From: Bacillota bacterium
GTDB taxonomy: Bacteria > Bacillota > Clostridia > Acetivibrionales > DSM-1351
Assembly (NCBI GenBank): GCA_023397905.1
Contig: JAEWSZ010000098.1
Coordinates: 1 to 6,901, forward strand
DNA length: 6,901 nt
Direction of reading: 5' to 3'
Shown: in pieces, positions 1 to 5,555 of the stretch
Layout of the letters: each line of letters opens with the position of its first letter
Position numbering within the stretch: the first letter of the stretch is position 1
Made by a program: the position numbers and the translations under genes
The notes under the pieces: model-generated
Databases searched by the model: none
What the model saw: the letters and a program-made list of their open reading frames with translations, nothing else
What the model was told of the DNA's origin: nothing

Positions 1-470
1 CCTACAGGGTATTTGACTACAACAGGGTGGACAGCAAGGGAGTGGGGCGTCCTCTGCACCTGGATAAGGCGCTGGACGTGACAAACTTTGAGGCCGGGGA
101 AAGAGAGGTTAAAACCAAAGGCGTGGACGTAAGGGTAAACGAAAACTGCCACAAAACCGTATTTCTGGCAAACAGGTTCTTTGCCTGCGAAAAATATGAG
201 GTAACCGGAGAACTGACTGAAAAGAGCGACGGAAGCAAATTTTACATATACATCTGCCTTGAAGGCAGCGGGAAAATCCAGGCGGAAAACATGACTGTTG
301 GCTTTAAGGCCGGAGAGACAGTGTTTGTACCGGCCTCCATGGGCGAGTACAGGCTGGACGGCCGTTTCACGGCATTAAAGACCTATGTGCCGGATTTCAA
401 CAGGGACATAGTAGGACCCATGAGAGAGGCCGGCTGCAGCGACGGAGAAATTTTCCGGGTGCTGGCGTGA
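1..470 (+). CDS. manA: Mannose-6-phosphate isomerase, type I, C-terminal part (5' end outside window)
   Basis: This enzyme interconverts mannose 6-phosphate and fructose 6-phosphate in the cytoplasm, feeding mannose into glycolysis and supplying mannose-6-P for sugar nucleotides. The open frame enters from the left edge (first full codon at base 3) and gives 155 residues before the TGA at 468-470. The first residues read YRVFDYNRVDSKG followed by RPLHLDKALDV, which matches the type I phosphomannose isomerase signature YRVYDYNR...ELHLEKALDV near the active-site arginine. A second cupin-like strand block, AGETVFVPAS, is at about fragment residues 103-112. Bacillota ManA proteins are about 315 residues, so roughly the first half, with most metal ligands, is missing here. 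A GTG at 27 is internal and not a real start. The next gene begins 50 bases downstream with no clear terminator between. Family assignment is firm; the exact sugar specificity is inferred from the family. Confidence 0.92.
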   Translation, partial: YRVFDYNRVDSKGVGRPLHLDKALDVTNFEAGEREVKTKGVDVRVNENCHKTVFLANRFFACEKYEVTGELTEKSDGSKFYIYICLEGSGKIQAENMTVGFKAGETVFVPASMGEYRLDGRFTALKTYVPDFNRDIVGPMREAGCSDGEIFRVLA

Positions 471-520
471 GTTTTACCGCTTGATATATAAGAGCCATTA
501 TGCGCTCATAGCAGGGGGAT

Positions 521-1228
521 ATGATGATAACAATAAACAATCTTACCAAGCAATATAAAAAATTTAAAGCAGTGGACGGTATATCCATGGTTGCAAAACC
601 GGGGGAAATCACCGTACTTCTGGGGCCAAACGGCGCGGGAAAGTCAACTACTATAAAAAGTATTGCGGGATTGCTGAATTTTGACGGGGACATAACCATA
701 TGGGAGCACAGGAACAAAACCGTTGAAGCGAAAAAGATATTCGGATACATTCCTGAGACGCCAGCCCTGTATGACCTGCTGACACCATGGGAGCATGCGA
801 AATTTATTGCGAAGGCGTACAGGCTGGATGACAGCTGGGAGCAGAGGATAAAAGAAATATTTGAGCGCCTTGAGATTTATGACAAAAAGGACAAGTATGT
901 GCGGGAGCTGTCCAAGGGAATGACACAGAAGCTGAGCATTTCCCTGGCACTGCTCATAGAGCCCAAAGCCGTGCTGTTTGATGAACCCCTGGTAGGCCTG
1001 GACCCCAAAGCCATCAATGAGGTTCTGAAAATTTTCAGGGAACTGAAGGAGCAGGGAAAAAGCATCCTGGTGAGCACGCATATCATAGATACCATAGACG
1101 AAGTCTGGGACAGGGCGTATATTATGGACAAGGGAAAAATCATCCGTGATATAACAAGAGAGCAGCTTGAAGGCCGCGATCTGAAATCCATGTTTTTTGA
1201 ACTTACGGAGGGGGATATTGAAGAATGA
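521..1228 (+). CDS. ABC transporter ATP-binding protein
   Basis: This is the cytoplasmic ATPase of an ABC transporter, 235 residues, partnered with the overlapping membrane gene. Visible motifs are Walker A GPNGAGKST (35-43), signature LSKGMTQKL (130-138), Walker B AVLFDEP (150-156, catalytic Glu155), D-loop GLDP (159-162) and H-loop His187 in STHIID. The region usually holding the Q-loop glutamine reads GYIPETPALYD, with Glu79 where most ABC ATPases have Gln. This is common in NatA/CcmA-like exporter ATPases. Two ATGs lie in tandem at 521 and 524. The G-run at 514-518 is 2 nt from the first and 5 nt from the second, so 524 may be the true start, losing one Met. The stop overlaps the next start (ATGA), implying translational coupling. 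The substrate cannot be read from the sequence. Subfamily resemblance (NatA-type, probably export) is from family knowledge. Confidence 0.93.
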   Translation: MMITINNLTKQYKKFKAVDGISMVAKPGEITVLLGPNGAGKSTTIKSIAGLLNFDGDITIWEHRNKTVEAKKIFGYIPETPALYDLLTPWEHAKFIAKAYRLDDSWEQRIKEIFERLEIYDKKDKYVRELSKGMTQKLSISLALLIEPKAVLFDEPLVGLDPKAINEVLKIFRELKEQGKSILVSTHIIDTIDEVWDRAYIMDKGKIIRDITREQLEGRDLKSMFFELTEGDIEE

Positions 1229-2781
1229 AGGCAATGATGTTCCTGATGAAAAGGCTGTATATAAACAAGGTCAAGCGCGCCTTTTCCAGCCCGTTATCCT
1301 TTATTCTCACCATGCTCGGGATAATCGGTCTGGGCTTTTCGTTCGTTATGGCCTTCAATATGAAAAGACCTGTCGTCAGCAGCTCAAACGCCGAAACCAT
1401 TCTGGCCGGAATAGTGCTGATGATAGGACTTATATTGTATAACGCGTTTCTGTCGCGGGATACTGGTATCCTGACAATGGCCGACGCCAATTTCTTTTTT
1501 ACAGGGCCTTTCGAAAGGAGGACCGTGCTGGCTTACCTGCTGATATCCACGGCTCCGGGAGCGGCTCTGACGGGCTTCTTCATGTGCTTCTATCTGCCGT
1601 ACCTGCTGGGTCCGGTGCTTACGGTGCCCAAATTTCTGGTGGTGCTGCTTGTCATAAGCCTTATGTTCGGGTGCATATACCTGTCATATTATTACATATA
1701 CATTGTGGACGCCGGAAATCCCGGCTTCAAGAAGAAAGCAAAGCGGCTTTTGCTCGTCCTTGCGGGCATACTGGCATTGGCCTTCATCATAGTACTATTT
1801 GTTTCCGGAATGAACGTAAAAGCTGCCGTACAGCTGTTTTTTACCCATTGGTGGTACAATTGGGTGCCTCTTTTCGGATGGACAAAGTGGGCCATAAGCT
1901 CAATATTGGCCGGAAGCATAATACAGGGCTTTATCCCTGCCGCGGCACTGCTGCTTCTGGCTAACACAGCTCTGTGCGTGGCGCTGTACAATGTAAAAGC
2001 AGATTTCTATGAAAAGACCCTTGAAGACTCCATAAATCTTCAGAAGATAATGGAGGAGGTTAAAACCAACGGAAGCGCCGATGGGCGTTCTCTGGTGAAG
2101 CTGAAGGAAAAGGTCTCTTCCGTAAAATACAGGCAGGGCGCAGCAGCCATTTTTTCCAGGCAGAGGCTTGAAAGTAAAAAACTCAACACATTTTCTAATA
2201 TGAAGGAAATTTTTATAGGTTTGGTTTACGTTGCCATAGGCAAGGCATTTGGCCTGGATTTCAGCTATGTAATAGTTATGGTGGGCTTCGGGGCTTTGTC
2301 AATGTCATTGAACGATTCCTGGCACAGGGATTTTAAGAAGCCCTATGTGTTCCTGATCCCGGCGGGCTCCTTTGAAAAGGTCATATTTTCCGTTCTGCCG
2401 GGTCTGATAAAAACCTTGGTCAGCAGCGGAATATCAATAATCGCGGGGGCACTGGTATTTATGCTGGCTCCGTTGACGGCGGCGGCATACCTGCTGATCT
2501 TCGCAAGCTTTGCGGTCCTGTTTGTATTTGCCGAAGTGCTGACCTACAGGCTTATAGGGCCAAATACAAGCGTTATGGCCGTTACTTTTATGAGAATGTT
2601 TTTTGTAATTGCAACCTGCATACCGTCTATTGCGGTGTTGGTCGCTATAATGATCGTATCGGGGGGGATGCCGGATATGCTGGTCACATCGGTATGCATG
2701 CTGATTGTAAATCTGATTTCAAGCGCCATACTGGCATTTTTGAGCAAGGGAATTTTTGAAAAAAGCGAGCTGATGGGATAA
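1225..2781 (+). CDS. ABC transporter permease, putative ABC exporter family
   Basis: This 518-residue integral membrane protein is the permease partner of the preceding ATPase. It has about 11 hydrophobic segments, roughly at residues 24-44, 57-76, 101-128, 135-160, 174-194, 236-256, 328-360, 386-415, 419-440, 450-480 and 484-506. The longest of these may be two helices or re-entrant loops. A charged, probably cytoplasmic stretch (about 257-325, many Lys/Glu) divides the protein into two halves. The segment TMADANFFFTGPF (84-96), after the second helix, resembles a motif of the clostridial putative ABC exporter membrane family. The start ATG overlaps the ATPase stop as ATGA. A GGAGGGGG run at 1207-1214 lies 10-13 nt upstream, inside the ATPase gene. 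No signal peptidase site, extracellular domain or substrate clue was seen. The role as transporter subunit is strong from pairing; direction (export) and substrate are inference. Confidence 0.85.
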   Translation: MKAMMFLMKRLYINKVKRAFSSPLSFILTMLGIIGLGFSFVMAFNMKRPVVSSSNAETILAGIVLMIGLILYNAFLSRDTGILTMADANFFFTGPFERRTVLAYLLISTAPGAALTGFFMCFYLPYLLGPVLTVPKFLVVLLVISLMFGCIYLSYYYIYIVDAGNPGFKKKAKRLLLVLAGILALAFIIVLFVSGMNVKAAVQLFFTHWWYNWVPLFGWTKWAISSILAGSIIQGFIPAAALLLLANTALCVALYNVKADFYEKTLEDSINLQKIMEEVKTNGSADGRSLVKLKEKVSSVKYRQGAAAIFSRQRLESKKLNTFSNMKEIFIGLVYVAIGKAFGLDFSYVIVMVGFGALSMSLNDSWHRDFKKPYVFLIPAGSFEKVIFSVLPGLIKTLVSSGISIIAGALVFMLAPLTAAAYLLIFASFAVLFVFAEVLTYRLIGPNTSVMAVTFMRMFFVIATCIPSIAVLVAIMIVSGGMPDMLVTSVCMLIVNLISSAILAFLSKGIFEKSELMG

Positions 2782-2820
2782 AATTTTATACCAATAAGGC
2801 CGAAATGCACATGGGCAATT

Positions 2821-2854
2821 TATATCATTAAATTTTTAAAATTTATGATATAAT
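2821..2854 (+). promoter_or_regulatory. Extended -10 promoter within an AT-rich near-palindrome, upstream of the DUF3842 gene
   Basis: TATAAT at 2849-2854 is preceded by TGA, giving the extended -10 form TGNTATAAT. It lies about 37 nt upstream of the DUF3842 start. No good -35 is seen at 17 bp (CATTAA). The extended -10 and the A/T-rich upstream DNA could compensate. The -10 sits at the right edge of an imperfect inverted repeat: left arm TATATCATTAAATTTT (2821-2836), right arm AAAATTTATGATATA (2838-2852), with one unpaired base. This could be an operator, or a by-product of AT richness. No GC-rich terminator for the ABC pair was found in 2782-2820. Confidence 0.55.
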
Positions 2855-2890
2855 AAATTTAATCTGAGAATTTTACGAATGGAGAAATCT

Positions 2891-3307
2891 ATGAGAATTG
2901 CGGTTGTTGACGGGCAGGGCGGCGGTATCGGAAAGCTTCTGGTTGAAAAGCTGAGAGCGGCTTTGGGAAATGATATTGCTATGCTGGCTCTTGGCACCAA
3001 TGCCCTTGCAACGGCTCTGATGCTGAAGGCCGGGGCAAACGAAGGGGCATCCGGGGAAAATGCAATTGTATATAATGCATCTAAAGTTGACATAATAGTT
3101 GGATCAATAGGAATAATATCTGCAAATTCAATGCTGGGGGAACTGACGCCGCTGATGGCCAGGGCGGTTTCCGAGAGCGGCGCCGTAAAGGTGCTCATAC
3201 CGCTAAACAGGTGCAATATACAGGTGGCGGGCCTGAAAAATGAGCCGCTTCCACATTATATAGACGATGCGGTCTGTATGATAGCGGATATACTGCGGGA
3301 CGGGTAG
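2891..3307 (+). CDS. DUF3842 family protein, function unknown
   Basis: This is a 138-residue soluble protein of the DUF3842 family, found widely in Clostridia and without an assigned function as far as I know. The N-terminus MRIAVVDGQGGGIGK, a beta strand running into a glycine-rich loop (residues 7-14), looks like a Rossmann-type nucleotide-binding start. Other conserved-looking blocks are GSIGIISANSMLGELTP (71-87) and VLIPLNRCNIQVAG (101-114), with Cys108, followed by PHYIDDAV (121-128). I place the start at ATG 2891 because GGAG at 2881-2884 is 6 nt upstream. The in-frame ATG at 2879 overlaps that ribosome binding site and would add only four residues. It is the first gene after the promoter at 2849 and is followed 60 nt later by the CooT-like gene. 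A nucleotide-linked role is inference from the glycine loop only. Confidence 0.85.
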   Translation: MRIAVVDGQGGGIGKLLVEKLRAALGNDIAMLALGTNALATALMLKAGANEGASGENAIVYNASKVDIIVGSIGIISANSMLGELTPLMARAVSESGAVKVLIPLNRCNIQVAGLKNEPLPHYIDDAVCMIADILRDG

Positions 3308-3367
3308 GGCGGATGAGCCGTAAAACTGTCTTATGAATTCTGAAATGTATGGAGGCTGGAGGATAAA

Positions 3368-3562
3368 ATGTGTGAGGCAAATGTTTATCTGGTTGATGAA
3401 ACAGGAAATGAAGTGTTGATTCTGGACTCGGTGGATAAAGTCATTCCATGTGAAAATGAAATAACGCTTGAAAATATATACAGTGAAAGAAGGACTCTGA
3501 AAGCCAGGATAAAAATGATGGAACTGGTGGAACACAGAATATTGCTGGAAAATCTGGACTGA
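3368..3562 (+). CDS. CooT-like putative nickel-binding protein
   Basis: This is a 64-residue protein that begins MCEANVYLVDETGNEV and contains DSVDKVIPCENEITLENIYSE (20-40) and a C-terminal EHRILLEN. The layout matches the CooT family. Its founding member is a small homodimeric Ni(II)-binding protein of the carbon monoxide dehydrogenase cluster of Rhodospirillum rubrum, which uses Cys2 as ligand. Cys2 is present here; Cys28 and His56 are further possible ligands. The start is well fixed by GGAGG at 3358-3362, 5 nt before ATG, and by the need for Cys at position 2. No CO dehydrogenase, hydrogenase or urease gene is in the window, so the metal target is unknown. It lies between the DUF3842 and TPR genes in the same direction with short gaps, probably one operon. 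Family membership is fairly sure; metal binding is inferred. Confidence 0.8.
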   Translation: MCEANVYLVDETGNEVLILDSVDKVIPCENEITLENIYSERRTLKARIKMMELVEHRILLENLD

Positions 3563-3582
3563 GTCATATACACGGGATAGTG

Positions 3583-4521
3583 ATGGTTTTGTATTTATCT
3601 TACTTTAAATTTATTTATTTTTTTGCGGGAACCTTTGTGAACAGGATTCCCAGATTCTCACTGACATTATACAACAAGGCCTTGAATATTTATTTGAAAA
3701 AGGGCCTGAACGTTGATTTCATAGATATCCTGCTGGATATAGCCCTGAACCTTGACATACTTGGGAGGAAGAGGGAAGCCATCCGGACCTATGAAAGAGT
3801 AATAGAAATAAATCCCTGCGAGGCCAGAGCTTACTATGGACTGGCCATTATTTATGACGACGACAGGGAATTTGAAAAGGCAATAAAGCTGTATAAAAAG
3901 GCCGTTGAGCTGGACCCGGCATATTCCAGGGCATACTTCTTTATGGCAAACGCTTATGATGAAGCGGGGAAAAGGGAGGAGGCCGCGGAATATTACGAAA
4001 AAGCTGCGGAGCTTGACCCCACCCACTTTTGGGCCTATAACAATCTTGCGGCGGTTTATGAGGAACTGGGGAAATACGATAAGGCTTTATGCGCCATCAG
4101 AAAAGGGCTTGAGCTGGAACCGGACCATTTCAAGGCGCTGTTTAACGCCGGTGTCATCATGAATAAGCTGGGCTATCCCAGAAAAGCCATAGAATATTAC
4201 AATGAATCCCTGGAAAGCAACCCGAAATACTCCTATACCTATCTGAACCTGTCGCTTGTTTACAGGGAGGAAGGGGACTATGGCAAAGCCATAGAGATAA
4301 TATCAAGGGGTATTAATAATAATCCCGATGCTTCATTTCTGTACTATAACCGGGCCTGCTTTTATGTGTGCATAAATAAGCCGGAACCCGCGCTGGATGA
4401 TCTTATCCGGGCAGTGGGCATGAGCCGGGAGCTTGAGGATTACATGAAAACCGATCAGGAGCTGGACCCCCTGCGGGATATGGAGCTATACAGAAAACAT
4501 TTTAAGTTTACGGCAGGCTAG
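3583..4521 (+). CDS. Tetratricopeptide repeat (TPR) protein
   Basis: This protein of about 312 residues is built mostly of TPR helix pairs, which form a superhelical scaffold for protein binding. Counting from GTG 3580, seven 34-residue repeats run at about 46-79, 80-113, 114-147, 148-181, 182-215, 216-249 and 250-283. Each has the pattern A-Y-x-x-L-A ... G-x-x-x-x-A-I-x-x-Y and usually ends in NP or DP. The tail ELEDYMKTDQELDPLRD (284-300) is typical of a capping segment in such proteins. The N-terminus has a hydrophobic stretch (about residues 4-20) rich in Phe/Tyr that could be a membrane anchor. The start is uncertain: GTG 3580, ATG 3583 (GGGAT 4 nt upstream) and GTG 3637 are possible, and only the first two keep the hydrophobic part. 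It starts about 20 nt after the CooT-like gene, so it is probably in the same operon. Partner and function are unknown. Confidence 0.88.
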   Translation: MVLYLSYFKFIYFFAGTFVNRIPRFSLTLYNKALNIYLKKGLNVDFIDILLDIALNLDILGRKREAIRTYERVIEINPCEARAYYGLAIIYDDDREFEKAIKLYKKAVELDPAYSRAYFFMANAYDEAGKREEAAEYYEKAAELDPTHFWAYNNLAAVYEELGKYDKALCAIRKGLELEPDHFKALFNAGVIMNKLGYPRKAIEYYNESLESNPKYSYTYLNLSLVYREEGDYGKAIEIISRGINNNPDASFLYYNRACFYVCINKPEPALDDLIRAVGMSRELEDYMKTDQELDPLRDMELYRKHFKFTAG

Positions 4522-4620
4522 AGGAAAGTGAATGGAAAATAAAATGTAATGGAAAACGGATGCCCGGATTGGTAAAAGATAACCGGAAATATAAATAAAT
4601 AGAAGCGGAATGAAATATGG
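4522..4620. other. Intergenic stretch after the TPR gene, no gene seen
   Basis: These 99 bases are A/G-rich. They hold a short direct repeat, AATGGAAAA at 4531-4539 and 4548-4556, and a weak CCGG...CCGG dyad (4565-4587). There is no convincing hairpin followed by a T-run, so termination of the TPR operon here is not evident. The inverted repeat that starts at 4621 might stop some transcripts. Confidence 0.5.
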
Positions 4621-4662
4621 GGCTATTGTCAACTTGAAATTGAATTTTGGTTGACAATAGCC
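4621..4662 (+). promoter_or_regulatory. Probable BirA (biotin repressor) operator of bioY
   Basis: A perfect 13-bp inverted repeat has left arm GGCTATTGTCAAC (4621-4633), a 16-nt spacer (4634-4649) and right arm GTTGACAATAGCC (4650-4662). BirA operators, as I recall them, have the form TTGTnAACC-N14/15-GGTTnACAA. The core here, TTGTCAAC-N16-GTTGACAA, has the same half-site and spacing, one pair short of the outer CC/GG symmetry. The right arm overlaps the -35 box of the promoter serving bioY, the position expected for a repressor. Biotin-loaded BirA would therefore shut off the transporter gene when biotin is plentiful. The same dyad could form an RNA hairpin for readthrough transcripts, but the bases after it (TTCGCTTTG) are a poor terminator tract. 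The assignment is a motif-and-context inference. Confidence 0.72.
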
Positions 4663-4679
4663 TTCGCTTTGTTTACAAT
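4651..4679 (+). promoter_or_regulatory. Sigma-A-type promoter of bioY
   Basis: A perfect -35 TTGACA (4651-4656) and a -10 TACAAT (4674-4679, five of six consensus bases) are separated by exactly 17 bp. Transcription should start near 4686, giving a leader of about 198 nt before the bioY ATG. The -35 lies wholly within the right arm of the inverted repeat, so repression by occlusion is expected. This is the best-formed promoter in the window. Confidence 0.8.
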
Positions 4680-4722
4680 ACAGGTAACGGGCGGTCAGAT
4701 ATAATTCCCATAAAGCCGGAGC

Positions 4723-4848
4723 ACAGCACATGCAATGCAATATGCGTGCCATGCAGTTCGCAGAGCGATACACATAAGGCAATACAAGCAAAGCAATACA
4801 CGCAATGGGGTACACATAACGCAATATGTGCGATGCAATTAATCCGCC
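4723..4848 (+). repeat. Degenerate 14-nt tandem repeat array (nine units) in the bioY leader
   Basis: Units begin at 4723, 4737, 4751, 4765, 4779, 4793, 4807, 4821 and 4835 and fit a consensus near GCAATACACGCAAT. The clearest are GCAATACACGCAAT (4793), GCAATACAAGCAAA (4779), GCGATACACATAAG (4765) and GCAATATGTGCGAT (4821); the unit at 4751 is the most decayed. GCAAT occurs seven times in 108 bases. Differences between units are mostly transitions, so the pattern R-Y-R-R-Y-R-Y-R-Y-R-Y-R-R-Y is kept exactly in the units at 4723, 4793 and 4821. A 6-bp hairpin, CACATA/TATGTG with loop ACGCAA, lies at 4813-4830. Since 14 is not a multiple of three, this is not a coding repeat. It falls entirely inside the predicted bioY leader. 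Function is unknown; it could be multiple binding sites, RNA structure, or a decaying minisatellite. Confidence 0.7.
4730..4777 (+). CDS. Possible 15-codon upstream ORF in the bioY leader (doubtful)
   Basis: ATG at 4730 opens a 15-residue frame, MQCNMRAMQFAERYT, ending in TAA at 4775-4777. GGAG at 4718-4721 lies 8 nt upstream, an acceptable ribosome binding site, so the frame could be translated as a leader peptide before bioY. It overlaps the first units of the 14-nt repeat array and carries no run of regulatory codons. The open frame may simply be a by-product of the repeat. Confidence 0.15.
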   Translation: MQCNMRAMQFAERYT

Positions 4849-4883
4849 GCCATAATACATAATTTAAGGAGAATGGAATTTCC

Positions 4884-5432
4884 ATGAAAACAAAAAATAT
4901 CAGACTTATCCTTTTATCGGGCCTTTTTGCGGCACTCACAGCCATCGGAGCATTTATCAGAATACCCCTTCCTTACGTACCCATAACACTTCAGGTGTTT
5001 TTCTGCCTGCTTGCGGGGCTTTTGCTGGGAGCCAGGTTCGGAACGGCTTCCCAGATCGTCTATATCATAATAGGATTGGCCGGGATACCCATTTTTACTT
5101 ATGGAGGGGGTCCCGCATATGTGCTGAATCCAACCTTTGGCTACCTGTTGGGGCTGATCATATGCGCTTTTGTCATAGGGCTGCTTTCGGAGCGCTTAAA
5201 GAAAATAAGTATCGCAAAGCTGTTTGTTATCAATTTAATAGGCGTGTTGATAATATACGCTGTGGGCGTGCCATATCTGTATTTAATAAAAAACCTCTAT
5301 CTGAACGCCGGAGCCTCCTTCTGGAAAATACTGTATTCCGGTTTTCTGATCACATTGCCCGGAGATATCCTGAAGGGCTACCTGGCCGCCCTGATCGGAG
5401 CAAAACTGATCCCTGTTATAAAAAAGCAGTGA
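4884..5432 (+). CDS. bioY: Biotin transporter BioY (ECF S-component)
   Basis: BioY is the membrane substrate-binding subunit of the energy-coupling-factor biotin importer. It works with a shared or dedicated EcfT/EcfA module, none of which is in this window. The 182 residues, a normal length, contain about six hydrophobic segments and the family blocks YVPITLQVFFCLLAGLLLGA (31-50), GGGPAYVLNPTFGYLLG (74-90) and LPGDILKGYLAALIGAKL (158-175). The first resembles the P-V-P-I-T-L-Q motif of BioY, and the last the D-x-x-K motif. The start ATG 4884 is preceded by AAGGAG (4866-4871) at a rather long 12-nt spacing. No closer in-frame start exists. It is apparently monocistronic: the next promoter follows within 40 bases. 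A BirA-type operator over its promoter, after which comes a repeat-rich leader of about 200 nt, suggests biotin repression and possibly another layer of control. Identification is firm. Confidence 0.95.
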   Translation: MKTKNIRLILLSGLFAALTAIGAFIRIPLPYVPITLQVFFCLLAGLLLGARFGTASQIVYIIIGLAGIPIFTYGGGPAYVLNPTFGYLLGLIICAFVIGLLSERLKKISIAKLFVINLIGVLIIYAVGVPYLYLIKNLYLNAGASFWKILYSGFLITLPGDILKGYLAALIGAKLIPVIKKQ

Positions 5433-5468
5433 TGCATTTATAAAAAGGGATATACTATTGATTTTATC

Positions 5469-5477
5469 TGGTATAAT
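5469..5477 (+). promoter_or_regulatory. Extended -10 promoter upstream of topB
   Basis: TGGTATAAT at 5469-5477 is a TGN extended -10 with a perfect TATAAT hexamer (5472-5477). No good -35 is present: the hexamer at 17 bp reads GATATA. Start would be near 5484, giving a leader of about 70 nt. It lies 37 bases after the bioY stop, so topB is probably transcribed on its own, with possible readthrough from bioY. Confidence 0.55.
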
Positions 5478-5497
5478 AAAACGTGAAAAAGGACGTT

Positions 5498-5520
5498 GCC
5501 GTATATTATATATAAACGGC
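5498..5520 (+). other. Small AT-loop hairpin in the topB leader
   Basis: GCCGT (5498-5502) and ACGGC (5516-5520) can pair around a 13-base A/T loop. AAAG (5488-5491) could also pair with CTTT (5521-5524) across a 6-base bulge on the left side. The T-tract after it is too short (CTTTGAG) for a good intrinsic terminator. It may be a weak bioY terminator, a leader structure or chance. Confidence 0.3.
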
Positions 5521-5555
5521 CTTTGAGATAAAATGAACAGTATTCGGAGGTTATT

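Noticed and set aside
27..470. Short standalone gene starting at GTG 27
   Set aside because: The frame is open to the left edge and the residues before GTG (YRVFDYNR) belong to the ManA signature, so this is an internal codon of a truncated gene.
481..509. Possible promoter before the ABC ATPase (TTGATA at 481-486)
   Set aside because: No acceptable -10 lies at 16-18 bp (GCTCAT at 17). The GAGC/GCTC dyad nearby is only 4 bp.
644..1234. Long reverse-strand open frame opposite the ABC ATPase gene
   Set aside because: It is antisense to a clear ABC ATPase with all motifs, and the translated sequence shows no recognisable domain. It is a shadow of the coding strand.
4621..4675. Inverted repeat read as an intrinsic terminator of the TPR operon
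   Set aside because: The stem is strong but the following bases (TTCGCTTTGTTT) are not a clean T-run. The exact -35/-10 overlap and the bioY context fit an operator better; a minor terminator role is not excluded.
4486..4860. Reverse-strand open frame of 124 codons opposite the TPR gene end and the bioY leader
   Set aside because: No Shine-Dalgarno before its ATG, low-complexity Cys/Leu/Tyr composition, and it covers the bioY promoter and operator, which are better supported.
4647..4862. Forward 71-codon frame through the bioY leader starting at TTG 4647
   Set aside because: The start lies upstream of the predicted transcription start and inside the operator. There is no ribosome binding site, and the repeat period of 14 is not a multiple of three.
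4673..4945. Reverse-strand open frame of 90 codons with repeated Cys-rich CIALCV-like words across the bioY leader
   Set aside because: It begins inside bioY, has no ribosome binding site, and its repetition follows from the 14-nt DNA array, which returns to frame every 42 bases. The DNA repeat explains it.
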